NCBI RefSeq assembly: GCF_001187865.1
Contig: NZ_LGIT01000009.1
Location: 2,108,001-2,172,000, forward strand
DNA length: 64,000 nt
DNA from: Klebsiella sp. RIT-PI-d
GTDB lineage: Bacteria > Pseudomonadota > Gammaproteobacteria > Enterobacterales > Enterobacteriaceae
Reading direction: 5' to 3'
The notes under the pieces are model-generated. The model ran no database searches, was not told where the DNA came from, and saw nothing but the letters and a program-made list of their open reading frames with translations. The position numbers and the translations under genes are program-made. This document shows, piece by piece, positions 36,296-45,584 of this stretch. Position 1 is the stretch's first letter. Every line of letters starts with the position of its first letter.

Positions 36296-36484
36296 ATGGA
36301 ATGGCTAACAAAATACTGGTGGATTCTGGTACTGGTTTTTCTGGTAGGCGTACTGCTGAACGTGATTAAAGATCTGAAGCGCGTCGATCATAAAAAATTT
36401 CTTGCCAACAAGCCGGAACTGCCCCCGCATCGTGATTTCAACGATAAGTGGGACGATGATGACGACTGGCCGAAAAAACAGTAA
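36296..36484 (+). CDS. ypfN: YpfN, UPF0370 small membrane protein
   Basis: The 62-residue protein has one N-terminal membrane helix ([17 protein letters not shown]) followed by a hydrophilic tail [15 protein letters not shown]. It matches YpfN (66 residues in E. coli, which has a slightly longer tail). Function unknown. AAGAGGA precedes the ATG. It follows dapE by 28 bp and ends in a terminator shared with convergent ypfH. Confidence 0.94.
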   Translation: MEWLTKYWWILVLVFLVGVLLNVIKDLKRVDHKKFLANKPELPPHRDFNDKWDDDDDWPKKQ

Positions 36485-36487
36485 AAC

Positions 36488-36523
36488 AACGGCGGAGAAG
36501 AAAGCGCTTTTCCGCCGTTTTTT
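36488..36523. terminator. Intrinsic terminator between ypfN and ypfH
   Basis: AACGGCGGA (36488-36496) pairs with TCCGCCGTT (36511-36519), 14-nt inner region with further pairing, then a T tract on the plus strand. Confidence 0.85.
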
Positions 36524-36527
36524 GTTT

Positions 36528-37226
36528 TCACAATAGTTCTACAATACCGTCATCATTTGGCTTACCGCCGCTCAACGCTTCATCAAAATAGCGCTTCGGC
36601 ACGGTATAACGCAGATGATCAAGGGCAAATTGCATACTGCGATCGTCAATGGCATGTTCCAGACCGTCAACAATATCTAACGTCACATCGCCCCCGGCCT
36701 GAATAAGCGCCTCCTGCCCGGCAACCGCCCAGGCCAGATCGATAACCGGATCGTCACCGCCGTGAATTAGATGCACAGAAGTGGCGGTAGTTGCCTTTTC
36801 CGGCAGCGTTGCATACCGTCCATTAAAAGCTATCACGCGTGAGGCGAGATCAGGCTCCACTTTAAGCGCCTCCAGCGACATAATCGCGCCCTGTGAAAAT
36901 CCAATCAGCGCTGTCGCCAGCGGACTAACCGCACTCTGTTTTTGCCAGTAGCGTACCGTTTCGATAAAGGTCGGCATGATGGCATCGACGCGCGCCTGAC
37001 GATTCGCCTCCGTTATGCCCTCGACGGAGAACCACTGACGTCCTGGCGCCGGGCCGCAGGGTTCCGCCCCGCCAATGCTGACAATCAACGCATTGGGAAA
37101 CAGCGGCGCAAACCAGCTGCCAGGTTGTCCCATTGAAACCGGATTATCTCCGACACCATGAAACAACAGCAGTAATTGTTGCGCCGGTTGGGTGGGGCTT
37201 TGGACAATAAAATGATCGTGTTTCAT
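36528..37226 (-). CDS. ypfH: YpfH, alpha/beta-hydrolase esterase
   Basis: The 232-residue protein is a phospholipase/carboxylesterase-type alpha/beta hydrolase. The oxyanion region is LLLLFHGVGDNP, the nucleophile serine lies in GFSQGAIMSLEAL, and the Asp and His of the triad are in GGDDPVIDLAWA and GLEHAID. E. coli YpfH has esterase activity on short acyl substrates; its natural substrate is unknown. ATG at 37226 with AGGAGACAGCC upstream gives the family length; the longer frame has no support. Confidence 0.94.
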   Translation of the reverse strand: MKHDHFIVQSPTQPAQQLLLLFHGVGDNPVSMGQPGSWFAPLFPNALIVSIGGAEPCGPAPGRQWFSVEGITEANRQARVDAIMPTFIETVRYWQKQSAVSPLATALIGFSQGAIMSLEALKVEPDLASRVIAFNGRYATLPEKATTATSVHLIHGGDDPVIDLAWAVAGQEALIQAGGDVTLDIVDGLEHAIDDRSMQFALDHLRYTVPKRYFDEALSGGKPNDDGIVELL

Positions 37227-37302
37227 GGCTGTCTCCTGTGTTCTGATCAACAGTTTACGCCGCCGGAGGGTAATGACCATGCCATTTAGCTGAATGAGTC
37301 GG

Positions 37303-39303
37303 TTAAAAAAATTGCAGTTGCTCCACATGCTGGCGCACTATTTCGCTTCGTCCGGCGTCGAGAAAATTCAGCGCGCAGGCAGCCTCCTGACGCATCCGGT
37401 TAAGCAGCGCTTTACGCCCGTTCAGACCCAGCTCGCGACAAAGAATAGCCTCGTTGCACCGGCTGACTCCGCCACGTAATGCGGGTAGCGGGAGGGGAAT
37501 GTTCAACAGCAGGCGATTCAGGCTGCCAACCGAGGCCAGCAGAGGCCGATGGGCAAATGCAAATCCTGCCAGCGTCCACCAGTCATCATCATTAAGCATA
37601 GCGTCATCAACAGGCATCAGCGGAAAGGTTTCATCCAGCCACGGAGCCAGCCAGTGCAGATTGCGGCGTAAACGCTGATGTTCTTCTGCCGCCAGGGTTT
37701 CTCCGCGTTCGCTAAAAGGCCGGATAGCCATGGCGGTATAGCAGCCGCTGCTGGCTTCACGCTGTGTGCCGATGCGCACAAGGATAAACCCACAACGCTG
37801 CCAGAAACGCCACAGTTCCGGGGTATAGCCAAAGCTTACCGACAGATAGTCGCAGCCCCGCGCAGCGTGACAGGCGTGTTCAACCAGCCTGTGCCCGATA
37901 CCCTCCCGCTGGCGCAGTGGATGTACGGCGATACGGGTAATACGCATTGCGCTGAGAGTGGCGGCAAAACGACTGCCGCCGTGTGCCGCCAGCGATTGCG
38001 CCACCAGATTACCGCGCGGACGACGAAAACCGGCCCATACCGCCTGGCTTAAACCGGCGCTTAACTTCCCCTCCTCAACCAGCCATAAGGCGGCGGCGGG
38101 CGACGTATCGCTTTGTGCCGCGATAAAATGCTGGCCTGGCGCATCCATCATCCGTCGCAGATCCAGCGGTGAGGTCCTGTAGTGCGCGCCAGAGAGCAGC
38201 TGATACAGCGCAGCAGGTAGCGAGGGCTTGTCATGCCACGCCTGCTGCTCTACGGCCGTTATGTGCAATGCTCCCTGAGGACGACGGGAAAAGGTATCAT
38301 CATTAAACAGCAGCGCCGCGCTAATGGCGGCTTCCAGCGGGCAATCGCGCGCCCAGCGCAGCGGCTGCTCAAGGGTAAAGGTGTGAAGCCGGGCAAAACG
38401 GGCGCAAAATTTGAGTAAAAAGCCGCGTCCGGTACCTTCGTATCCCTGTACGGTAGTGGTCAGCAGCACACAGGGAAAACGGGCGCTAAGCTGCTGTAAC
38501 AGCGGCCCCGGGATCGCTGCTGCCTCATCGACAATCAGCCAGTCAGCGGTTTTGTCCGATGCCAGGAGCGCATCCGGGGCCATAAACTGAAACTTATCGC
38601 CGGCAAACGCAGCCAGCACATCCGTTGCTGATTTTGCCGGTGCGGTGACGATTGCCGTACCGCTGATCTTGCGAATCAGCATCCCGGCCAGCGCCGATTT
38701 TCCGCGTCCGCGCTCAGCGGTCAGCACGGCAACGCCATTCTGTAAATTAACCAGCCGGGTCAGCACCCTGACCTGTTCCGCTTCGGGAGCGCCGCAGGCA
38801 GGATGCCAGGCTGGTTTTGCCGGATAAGCGGGAATAGTAAGCGGTTGCCCCTGCTGCCAGACAAGCGCACGTAAAGGATGCTGGATCACCTCGCAGAAAT
38901 GCTCAACGAAATGCGGGGTGGGAATGGGGTCAGGCCTGTCGCTCCAGCGTACTGAATCATCATCAGGCCGGTCAGGCCAGTCTGCCAGCGGCGGGACGAG
39001 AAGCAGTAGCCAGCTGCCGGCGCGTAATGTTCCGCCGAGCGCGGCAAAGGCCGCGACGTCAAAGCCATAGCGCGCATCGAAAATAGCATGATGGAACTCG
39101 CGGCCCAGCAGGGTTACCAGCGCGTCGGGCCGACAATGCGGGACGGGTGAATCCTGTGTACTGACGGTCAGCCAGTCGCCAGGCAGCGTCGCGCGCAGCG
39201 TGGTGGCCTGCATCAGGCTCCACGTTGGCTCGCCGCTTATCACCAGCAAACGGCGAATGCCTTCCCGCTCCATTGTCGCCGTTAGCGCGCCTATTTCGTC
39301 CAT
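37303..39303 (-). CDS. tmcA: TmcA, tRNA(Met) cytidine acetyltransferase
   Basis: TmcA acetylates the wobble cytidine of the elongator tRNA(Met) using ATP and acetyl-CoA. The 666-residue protein (671 in E. coli) has an N-terminal RecD-like helicase part with Walker A TAERGRGKSALAG and Walker B DWLIVDEAAAIP, YEGTGRGFLLKF, and a GNAT domain with RIAVHPLRQREGIGHRLVEH and FGYTPELWRFWQRCGF. The last segment varies from E. coli. ATG at 39303. It lies between ypfJ and ypfH on the same strand. Confidence 0.96.
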   Translation of the reverse strand: MDEIGALTATMEREGIRRLLVISGEPTWSLMQATTLRATLPGDWLTVSTQDSPVPHCRPDALVTLLGREFHHAIFDARYGFDVAAFAALGGTLRAGSWLLLLVPPLADWPDRPDDDSVRWSDRPDPIPTPHFVEHFCEVIQHPLRALVWQQGQPLTIPAYPAKPAWHPACGAPEAEQVRVLTRLVNLQNGVAVLTAERGRGKSALAGMLIRKISGTAIVTAPAKSATDVLAAFAGDKFQFMAPDALLASDKTADWLIVDEAAAIPGPLLQQLSARFPCVLLTTTVQGYEGTGRGFLLKFCARFARLHTFTLEQPLRWARDCPLEAAISAALLFNDDTFSRRPQGALHITAVEQQAWHDKPSLPAALYQLLSGAHYRTSPLDLRRMMDAPGQHFIAAQSDTSPAAALWLVEEGKLSAGLSQAVWAGFRRPRGNLVAQSLAAHGGSRFAATLSAMRITRIAVHPLRQREGIGHRLVEHACHAARGCDYLSVSFGYTPELWRFWQRCGFILVRIGTQREASSGCYTAMAIRPFSERGETLAAEEHQRLRRNLHWLAPWLDETFPLMPVDDAMLNDDDWWTLAGFAFAHRPLLASVGSLNRLLLNIPLPLPALRGGVSRCNEAILCRELGLNGRKALLNRMRQEAACALNFLDAGRSEIVRQHVEQLQFF

Positions 39304-39324
39304 GACTGCCCTCAGGTCATCCGG

Positions 39325-40191
39325 TTAGAGTGATTTACCGAACGTATTACACTGCGCCGGATCGCCGCTGTCAAAGCCGCGTTTAAACCAGCTGTAACGC
39401 TGCTCGGACGTGCCGTGGGTAAAGCTATCCGGTACTACGCGCCCCTGACTCTGCTGCTGAAGCCGATCATCACCAATCGCTTCGGCAGCGTTGAGCGCCT
39501 CCTGGACGTCACCGGTCTCCAGCACGCCCTGCTTCTGCATATCATTGCCCCAGACGCCGGCAAAACAGTCGGCCTGAAGCTCCATGCGCACGGAGAGCTG
39601 GTTAACCTCTTTTTCCGACGCGTTTTGCTGCTGCTGACGAACTTTACCTTCAATGCCTAACAGTTTTTGTACGTGGTGACCCACTTCATGGGCAATTACG
39701 TAGCCCTGAGCGAAATCACCGCCTGCGCCAAGCTTATTTTTCATATCATCATAGAAGGAGAGATCGACGTACACCGTGGTGTCTGCCGGGCAGTAAAACG
39801 GTCCCATAACCGACTGTCCGGTTCCACATCCGGTGCCGGTATAGCCCCGGTACATCACCAGCCGCGGCGGCTGGTACTGGCGGCCCATATCTTTAAACAG
39901 TTTGGCCCAGGTATCTTCAGTCGTCGCCAGGATCACTTTGGTAAATTTCGCCGACTCCTCATCCTGGGGACTGACAGAACGCTGCGTAGTTTGCTGGGTC
40001 GCAGGCTGCCCGGTCAACAGACCGGTAAGATCGACGCCATAATACCCTGCCACTACGACCACCAGCAGGATCACGATCCCGCCTTTTCCTGCAGGAAGAC
40101 GAAATCCCCGACCGCCACCGCCCATTGGCGATCTCGCGTCGTTTCGTCTGTCCTCTACGTTGTCACTTTCCCGACGCCCTTGCCAGCGCAT
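39325..40191 (-). CDS. ypfJ: YpfJ, putative neutral zinc metallopeptidase
   Basis: The 288-residue protein has a short cytoplasmic N-terminus, one membrane segment ([17 protein letters not shown], about residues 37-53) and a predicted periplasmic domain with the zinc protease signature [19 protein letters not shown], plus [20 protein letters not shown] and [12 protein letters not shown] with the third zinc ligand region. It matches the YpfJ family (287 residues). Substrate is unknown. ATG at 40191. Downstream of purC behind a terminator, so probably its own unit. Confidence 0.93.
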   Translation of the reverse strand: MRWQGRRESDNVEDRRNDARSPMGGGGRGFRLPAGKGGIVILLVVVVAGYYGVDLTGLLTGQPATQQTTQRSVSPQDEESAKFTKVILATTEDTWAKLFKDMGRQYQPPRLVMYRGYTGTGCGTGQSVMGPFYCPADTTVYVDLSFYDDMKNKLGAGGDFAQGYVIAHEVGHHVQKLLGIEGKVRQQQQNASEKEVNQLSVRMELQADCFAGVWGNDMQKQGVLETGDVQEALNAAEAIGDDRLQQQSQGRVVPDSFTHGTSEQRYSWFKRGFDSGDPAQCNTFGKSL

Positions 40192-40271
40192 AACGACCTC
40201 TATTATTTAATTATTGATGTTAATTATGATCGTAGGCGGTATAACGCAGGATTACCACTGAAAGCAGAGGC

Positions 40272-40301
40272 AAAAAACCAGAGGACCGGGCTGTCCTCTG
40301 G
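40272..40301 (-). terminator. Intrinsic terminator of the dapA-bamC-purC side, before ypfJ
   Basis: On the minus strand a 9-bp stem (40293-40301 with 40278-40286, CCAGAGGAC/GTCCTCTGG) with a 6-nt loop is followed by a T6 tract. Confidence 0.9.
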
Positions 40302-40320
40302 CGAAACGGCATAATACAGA

Positions 40321-41034
40321 TTAATCCAGCTTCACACCAAGGCGATGAGCAACGGCTTCATAGGCTTCAACAACCCCACCGAGGCTCTGGCGGAAACGGT
40401 CTTTATCCATTTTATCCAGCGTTTCTTTGTCCCACAGACGGCTGCCGTCCGGTGAGAACTCATCGCCCAGCACGACTTCGCCTTTGTACAGACCAAACTC
40501 CAGTTTGAAGTCGACAAGGATCAATCCGGCATCATCAAACAGTTTTTTCAGCACGTCATTGGCTTTGTAAGTGAGCTCTTTCATCCGCGCCAGATTCTCT
40601 TTGTTAACCCAGCCAAAGGTTTCGCAATAAGAGTCATTGATCATCGGGTCGTGCATGGCATCGTTTTTCAAAAACAGATCGAATAACGGCGGCGTTAACT
40701 CAATACCTTCTTCAATACCCAGGCGTTTAACCAGCGATCCGGCCGCGCGGTTACGTACTACGCATTCTACCGGCACCATATCGAGTTTTTTTACCAGACA
40801 TTCGGTATCCGAAAGCAGGGCTTCCATTTGAGTAGGGATACCCGCGTCCTGCAGTTTGCTCATAATGAAATGATTAAATTTATTATTCACCATGCCTTTA
40901 CGATCGAACTGTTCAATCTTCGCGCCGTCCCCTGCTGACGTATCATTGCGGAATTCGAGCACCAACAGATCCGGGTTTTCCGTACTGTAGACGGTTTTCG
41001 CTTTACCACGATACAACTCAGCTTGCTTTTGCAT
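40321..41034 (-). CDS. purC: SAICAR synthetase
   Basis: PurC joins CAIR with aspartate using ATP in purine synthesis. The 237-residue protein equals the E. coli length. Signature segments: [25 protein letters not shown] at the start, [45 protein letters not shown] and [21 protein letters not shown] at 41034 with CTGGAG upstream. It has its own promoter with a PurR operator, and lies downstream of dapA-bamC, from which a terminator separates it. Confidence 0.98.
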   Translation of the reverse strand: MQKQAELYRGKAKTVYSTENPDLLVLEFRNDTSAGDGAKIEQFDRKGMVNNKFNHFIMSKLQDAGIPTQMEALLSDTECLVKKLDMVPVECVVRNRAAGSLVKRLGIEEGIELTPPLFDLFLKNDAMHDPMINDSYCETFGWVNKENLARMKELTYKANDVLKKLFDDAGLILVDFKLEFGLYKGEVVLGDEFSPDGSRLWDKETLDKMDKDRFRQSLGGVVEAYEAVAHRLGVKLD

Positions 41035-41067
41035 CTTTATTACTCCAGCTATGATTTAACGTTTAAA

Positions 41068-41073
41068 ATTGTA
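41068..41073 (-). promoter_or_regulatory. purC -10 element
   Basis: TACAAT on the minus strand, 34 bp before the purC ATG. The PurR operator at 41084-41099 covers the -35 region. Confidence 0.55.
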
Positions 41074-41083
41074 CTTTTCCGGC

Positions 41084-41099
41084 TACGCACACGTTTGCG
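41084..41099 (-). promoter_or_regulatory. PurR operator of purC
   Basis: The minus strand reads ACGCAAACGTGTGCGT, a full match to the PurR box consensus and, from memory, to the E. coli purC operator. PurR with hypoxanthine or guanine would repress purC. Confidence 0.88.
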
Positions 41100-41108
41100 T
41101 AGCGAGCA

Positions 41109-41136
41109 GAAAAAAGGGCCGGATTGCTCCAGCCCT
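41109..41136 (-). terminator. Intrinsic terminator of bamC
   Basis: Minus-strand stem AGGGCTGGA (41128-41136) with TCCGGCCCT (41115-41123), one G-U pair, 4-nt loop, followed by a T tract. It lies just past the bamC stop. Confidence 0.85.
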
Positions 41137-41141
41137 CGATA

Positions 41142-42176
41142 TTACTTACTGAATGCTGCCTGGAATACGGCGACCAGCGCATCATTTTGCGACTGGGTTA
41201 ACGTATGTCCTTTTGGATCGATGAACTGCAGGCTGCTGCGGTTATCAAGATCCCCGACCTGCAGTTTGTAGTCACCGGAGACCAGACCCGGATCGCGGGC
41301 GCCCAGCGCCTGCCACTCGCTGTCAGACAGCGGCTTGTAGGTCACCGCGAGGCTACCTTCAGAACGGGTGCTGTCGGTCACTTTCATGCCGGCTTTTTCC
41401 AGTGCCGCGGGCAGATGCTGCCAGACGGTATTAAACGGACCACGCACGACCAGCATCGGTAAGCCGGTATCATCCGCCGCGCTCTGAACGTCAAGCGTTG
41501 CGCTGGTGCGACTTTGCGCTGCATTTTGCGCATCGGTGGCGTTCTTATCAAGGCCTGCAGAAATAACGTTTAGCATCTGCGCACTGTAGCGCTGTAATGA
41601 CGAAACATCGGCAACCGGTTTACCCGCCTGCTCAAGGTTAACCAGCTTGACGGCAACCGCCTGCTGATACCCCTGCGTCTTCACGCTGATTTGATAACGG
41701 CCACGATACTGTTCGTCTTCATCCAGACGGTTCCAGTTTACCCATTCTGTGGTCAGAGTCTGGCTGGCGTCGTCACGTTTATCAATCGTGTAGTTCTGCG
41801 CCTGAATCACGCTCACCACCTGCGGCCACAGCGAACTGTTTCGGCCGTTTTCGATTAACAGCGTAGAGGTATCGCCGTTAAACTGGGTACGCGCGCCGGA
41901 AACCAGCGCCAGCGGCTGAGCCGGTGGACGAATATCCAGCGCTTTGCCTACATTGCCGCTGCCGTTGGTAACAGGAACGTTATAGTCACCGTTTTGAATA
42001 GGCAAAATTAAGCCTGCTGGCGCATGCAATTCGGCAAGAGGTGTTGCATCAAGGTAAGACTCATCGCCGCTGACCTGACGCTTATAGCGTGAGTCAGAAT
42101 TACAGGCGGCGAGAAGCATCACAAGCGAAACACCCGCTACCTTCGCCAGGCGCGACTTCTGTACTGAGTAAGCCAT
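41142..42176 (-). CDS. bamC: Outer membrane protein assembly lipoprotein BamC
   Basis: BamC (NlpB) is a lipoprotein of the BAM complex that inserts beta-barrel proteins. The 344-residue precursor, same length as E. coli, has lipoprotein signal [20 protein letters not shown] with lipobox LLAAC, then the long unstructured N-terminal stretch [20 protein letters not shown] that binds BamD, and two helix-grip domains ending [22 protein letters not shown] at 42176 was preferred over the preceding TTG. It follows dapA by 16 bp (dapA-bamC operon). Confidence 0.96.
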   Translation of the reverse strand: MAYSVQKSRLAKVAGVSLVMLLAACNSDSRYKRQVSGDESYLDATPLAELHAPAGLILPIQNGDYNVPVTNGSGNVGKALDIRPPAQPLALVSGARTQFNGDTSTLLIENGRNSSLWPQVVSVIQAQNYTIDKRDDASQTLTTEWVNWNRLDEDEQYRGRYQISVKTQGYQQAVAVKLVNLEQAGKPVADVSSLQRYSAQMLNVISAGLDKNATDAQNAAQSRTSATLDVQSAADDTGLPMLVVRGPFNTVWQHLPAALEKAGMKVTDSTRSEGSLAVTYKPLSDSEWQALGARDPGLVSGDYKLQVGDLDNRSSLQFIDPKGHTLTQSQNDALVAVFQAAFSK

Positions 42177-42192
42177 CAAATCTCCCTAAACT

Positions 42193-43071
42193 TCACAGCA
42201 ATCCGGCATGCTTCAGCGCTGCTCTGACGACGTCGCGACCGTGGTCGGTAATCGGCGTCATCGGCAGGCGCATCGTATCGGTCGCTACAAGTCCCAATTC
42301 CTTACAGGCCCATTTCACCGGGACAGGATTGGGTTCGACAAATAATTTAGTGTGTAACGACATCAGACGCTGGTTAATCACCCGAGCTTGTGCAAACTGC
42401 CCTTGTGCCGCCAGTTTGCACATTTCAGCCATATCACGGGCTGCAACGTTCGTCGTTACTGAAATCACGCCGTGACCGCCGAGCTGTATAAAATCCAGCC
42501 CCGTCGCGTCATCGCCGCTTAACAGAACAAAGTCATCTGAAACCAGCTCTTTGATCTGATGAACCCGACTTAAGTTCCCCGTTGCTTCCTTAATACCGAC
42601 AATATTTTTTACTTTTGACAGTCGGCCTACGGTTTCAGGGAGCATATCGCATCCGGTACGAGAAGGTACATTATACAGGATTTGCGGCAGGTCAGTATGC
42701 TCAGCAATCGCTTTGAAATGCTGAAACAGTCCTTCCTGAGTAGGACGATTGTAATATGGCGTGACGGTTAAGCAACCGGCGACGCCGCTATCGTTAAATC
42801 GCTGGGTCAGGCTAATCGCCTCTGCGGTTGCATTAGCACCCGTTCCGGCAATCACAGGGATGCGTCCGTCGGCAAGCTCCAGCGTCATCATTACGACATC
42901 GCCATGTTCATCATGGCTTAGCGTAGCAGACTCGCCGGTGGTGCCGACCGAAACGATGGCTGACGTTCCGTTATCCACGTGATAATCAACCAGTTTTTTC
43001 AGGTCAGACCGACAGACCTTACCTTTTTCATCCATCGGTGTGACAAGCGCTACAATACTTCCCGTGAACAT
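42193..43071 (-). CDS. dapA: 4-hydroxy-tetrahydrodipicolinate synthase
   Basis: DapA condenses pyruvate with aspartate semialdehyde, the first committed step to lysine and diaminopimelate. The 292-residue TIM-barrel protein matches E. coli. Schiff-base lysine in [15 protein letters not shown] (Lys161), Tyr133 in [14 protein letters not shown], and the catalytic Thr pair in [15 protein letters not shown] at 43071 with AGGATGACCC upstream. First gene of dapA-bamC, divergent from gcvR. dapE lies about 7 kb away. Confidence 0.98.
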   Translation of the reverse strand: MFTGSIVALVTPMDEKGKVCRSDLKKLVDYHVDNGTSAIVSVGTTGESATLSHDEHGDVVMMTLELADGRIPVIAGTGANATAEAISLTQRFNDSGVAGCLTVTPYYNRPTQEGLFQHFKAIAEHTDLPQILYNVPSRTGCDMLPETVGRLSKVKNIVGIKEATGNLSRVHQIKELVSDDFVLLSGDDATGLDFIQLGGHGVISVTTNVAARDMAEMCKLAAQGQFAQARVINQRLMSLHTKLFVEPNPVPVKWACKELGLVATDTMRLPMTPITDHGRDVVRAALKHAGLL

Positions 43072-43216
43072 GGGTCATCCTCTGTGCTGACAAGAACCTT
43101 AATGGTACGTTTGGTACTGCAATAAAAGCAAGAGACTCAGACCGTTGAGCCTGTTGTATGACGGTTTTTTTTGTGCTTTCCTAAGGATTATCCTCCCTCT
43201 GACAGGAAGAACAGGT

Positions 43217-43792
43217 TTGACAGCCTCATCACAACACTATCTGGTTATCACTGCGCTGGGGGCTGACCGCCCAGGAATCGTCAATACCATCACGCGTCAC
43301 GTCAGTAGCTGCGGTTGCAATATTGAAGACAGCCGTCTGGCAATGCTTGGCGATGAATTTACGTTCATTATGCTGCTTGCCGGAAGCTGGAACGCCATTA
43401 CGCTTATAGAATCGACCCTGCCGCTGAAAGGTGCCGAGCTGGATTTATTGATTGTTATGAAGCGGACCACGGCCCATCTGCGTCCACCGATGCCGTCAAT
43501 GGTCTGGGTGCAGGTAGACGTTGCGGATTCTCCCCATCTTATTGAGCGCTTCACGACCCTGTTTTATACTCATGAAATGAATATCGCTGAGCTGGTCTCG
43601 CGCACGCAGCCCGGCAGCGAAGATGTCGTCCCGCAGTTATTTATCCAGATAACCGCGCACAGTCCAGCCTCACAGGATGCCTCAATTTTTGAGCAGGCGT
43701 TTAGAGCGCTATGTACAGAATTGAATGCACAAGGCAGTATTAACATCGTCAATTATTCACAGCAAGATGAACAGAATGGAGTACAGGAATGA
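43217..43792 (+). CDS. gcvR: Glycine cleavage system transcriptional repressor GcvR
   Basis: GcvR binds and inhibits GcvA in the absence of glycine, repressing the gcvTHP operon. The 191-residue protein contains two ACT domains: HYLVITALGADRPGIVNTIT (start) and MVWVQVDVADSPHLIERFTTL (second). The start is inferred as TTG at 43217 with AGGAAGA upstream, giving MTASSQHYL..., as in E. coli (190 residues, also TTG as I recall). Its last 4 bp overlap bcp (ATGA). Confidence 0.92.
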   Translation: MTASSQHYLVITALGADRPGIVNTITRHVSSCGCNIEDSRLAMLGDEFTFIMLLAGSWNAITLIESTLPLKGAELDLLIVMKRTTAHLRPPMPSMVWVQVDVADSPHLIERFTTLFYTHEMNIAELVSRTQPGSEDVVPQLFIQITAHSPASQDASIFEQAFRALCTELNAQGSINIVNYSQQDEQNGVQE

Positions 43793-44259
43793 ATCCACTG
43801 AAGGCCGGTGATATTGCACCGAAATTTAGCTTGCCCGATCAAGACGGTGAACAAGTAAATTTGGCCGACTTCCAGGGGCAGCGAGTGCTGGTTTACTTTT
43901 ATCCAAAAGCGATGACGCCAGGCTGCACCGTACAGGCATGTGGTTTACGTGACAACATGGATGATTTGAAAAAAGCGGGCGTCGACGTACTGGGTATCAG
44001 CACCGATAAACCTGAAAAGCTGTCGCGTTTTGCCGAAAAAGAGGTGCTGAACTTTACGCTACTGTCAGATGAAGACCACCAGGTATGCGAACAGTTTGGC
44101 GTCTGGGGCGAGAAAACCTTCATGGGGAAAACCTATGACGGCATTCATCGCATTAGCTTCCTGATCGGCGCTGACGGTAAAATTGAGCACGTTTTTGACG
44201 ATTTCAAAACCAGTAATCACCACGATATTGTCCTGGGCTGGGTGAAAGCCAACGCCTGA
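43789..44259 (+). CDS. bcp: Bcp, thioredoxin-dependent peroxiredoxin
   Basis: Bcp (PrxQ type) reduces H2O2 and organic hydroperoxides using thioredoxin. The 156-residue protein equals the E. coli length. The peroxidatic Cys46 and resolving Cys51 are in YPKAMTPGCTVQACGLRD. ATG at 43789 overlaps the gcvR stop. In E. coli the hyf hydrogenase-4 operon follows; here the convergent perM follows at once after a stem-loop. Confidence 0.97.
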   Translation: MNPLKAGDIAPKFSLPDQDGEQVNLADFQGQRVLVYFYPKAMTPGCTVQACGLRDNMDDLKKAGVDVLGISTDKPEKLSRFAEKEVLNFTLLSDEDHQVCEQFGVWGEKTFMGKTYDGIHRISFLIGADGKIEHVFDDFKTSNHHDIVLGWVKANA

Positions 44260-44269
44260 CAGCTCCTGG

Positions 44270-44296
44270 TACGGCCTCGCTTGCGCGCAGGCCGTA
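44270..44296. terminator. Stem-loop between bcp and perM
   Basis: Arms TACGGCCT (44270-44277) and AGGCCGTA (44289-44296) with further inner pairing. No clear T tract, so a weak terminator shared by convergent genes. Confidence 0.6.
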
Positions 44297-44300
44297 TTGC

Positions 44301-45362
44301 CTATTCCTCAAGCGTCAGACCGTCCGGCCATGCATGGACTACGGCCTTAATTAACGTCGCCAGCGGAATGGCAAAGAAGACGCCCCAGAATCCCCACAGC
44401 CCGCCAAAGATCACCACTGACAAAATAATGACCAGGGGATGCAGATTAACTGCCTCTGAGAACAGTACCGGCACCAGCAGGTTACCGTCCAGACCCTGAA
44501 TAATCAGATAAACGGCGAAGCAGCTCCAGAACTCAGTACCCAGCCCAAACTGAAACAATGCCACACAGATGACCGGAATAGTGACAACGAATGCACCGAT
44601 ATAGGGGATGAGGACCGAGAATCCAACCAGCACCGCCAGCAGCAGCGAATAGTTGAGACCAAAGAGAATAAAGCCTATCCAGGTGGCGATGCCGACCACA
44701 ATCATTTCCAGCACTTTGCCGCGGATATAATTAGTGATCTGCTGGTTCATCTCCTGCCACACCTGCCCTGCCAGCCCGCGATTACGCGGCAATATGCGCC
44801 GTACGGCATTTAGCATCTGCTCCTTATCCTTGACCAGGAAAAAGACCATTAACGGGACCAGCACCAGATAAACGGCAAGGGTAAGCAGCCCCACCAGCGA
44901 GGCGAGAGAGTATTTCACCACCGAATCGCCCAGCGTCAACATGCGGGTACGCATATTTTCTGCCATCGCATCAATAATGCCTGCATCCATTAATGCCGGA
45001 TAACGCCGTGGCAAATTGGCGGCATATTCGGAAAGTTTATTCAGCATTCCAGGCATATCGCGGATCAGATAAATGCCCTGCTGCCAGGCGACCGGAAAAA
45101 CGACCAGCGCCATCAGTAAAAGAATGCCGACAAACAGCACCAGCACAATAGACGCCGCCCAGCGACGTGAGCAGCCGATGCGCTGCAGTCTGGCAGTGGG
45201 CCACTCCAGCAGAAAAGCCAGCACGATAGCGACCAGTAAAGGAGCCAGCAGGCCACTAAAGAAAAACAGGATGCAAAAACCTGCGACCAGGATGACCAGC
45301 AGCGCAATCGCCTCAGGATCGCTAAAGCGACGACGATACCACTGCATTAACATTTCAAGCAT
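44301..45362 (-). CDS. perM: PerM, AI-2E transporter-family permease
   Basis: The 353-residue inner-membrane protein belongs to the AI-2E/PurR-regulated permease family (PF01594). Hydrophobic segments include AIALLVILVAGFCILFFFSG, a pair near residues 60-85 and the cluster from 205 to 330 ending IFGGLWGFWGVFFAIPLATL. The conserved PRNRGLAGQVWQEMNQQITN lies in the central loop. Its substrate is not known. ATG at 45362. It is convergent with bcp and divergent from bepA. Confidence 0.93.
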   Translation of the reverse strand: MLEMLMQWYRRRFSDPEAIALLVILVAGFCILFFFSGLLAPLLVAIVLAFLLEWPTARLQRIGCSRRWAASIVLVLFVGILLLMALVVFPVAWQQGIYLIRDMPGMLNKLSEYAANLPRRYPALMDAGIIDAMAENMRTRMLTLGDSVVKYSLASLVGLLTLAVYLVLVPLMVFFLVKDKEQMLNAVRRILPRNRGLAGQVWQEMNQQITNYIRGKVLEMIVVGIATWIGFILFGLNYSLLLAVLVGFSVLIPYIGAFVVTIPVICVALFQFGLGTEFWSCFAVYLIIQGLDGNLLVPVLFSEAVNLHPLVIILSVVIFGGLWGFWGVFFAIPLATLIKAVVHAWPDGLTLEE

Positions 45363-45584
45363 AAAACCTTCTCTGCGGACAGGACGAGCGCAATAACTGC
45401 GAATTGTATCTAACTGTCACAAAAAAGCTTTCGCTTTTTAAACACTCTCGGGAAAACAGGCTCCCTTCTGGAATGATCATTTTATTTATGACCGCAGGCG
45501 GCTACACTCGCAACTTATCAGGCAGTGGAACATTACACGACATTGCCGGTCAAACTGGCACACTCAGATAACAGGATCGAGGCT

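Noticed and set aside
43145-43216. Longer gcvR start
   Set aside because: The extra residues are not conserved in GcvR and the TTG at 43217 gives the known family N-terminus with a ribosome-binding site.
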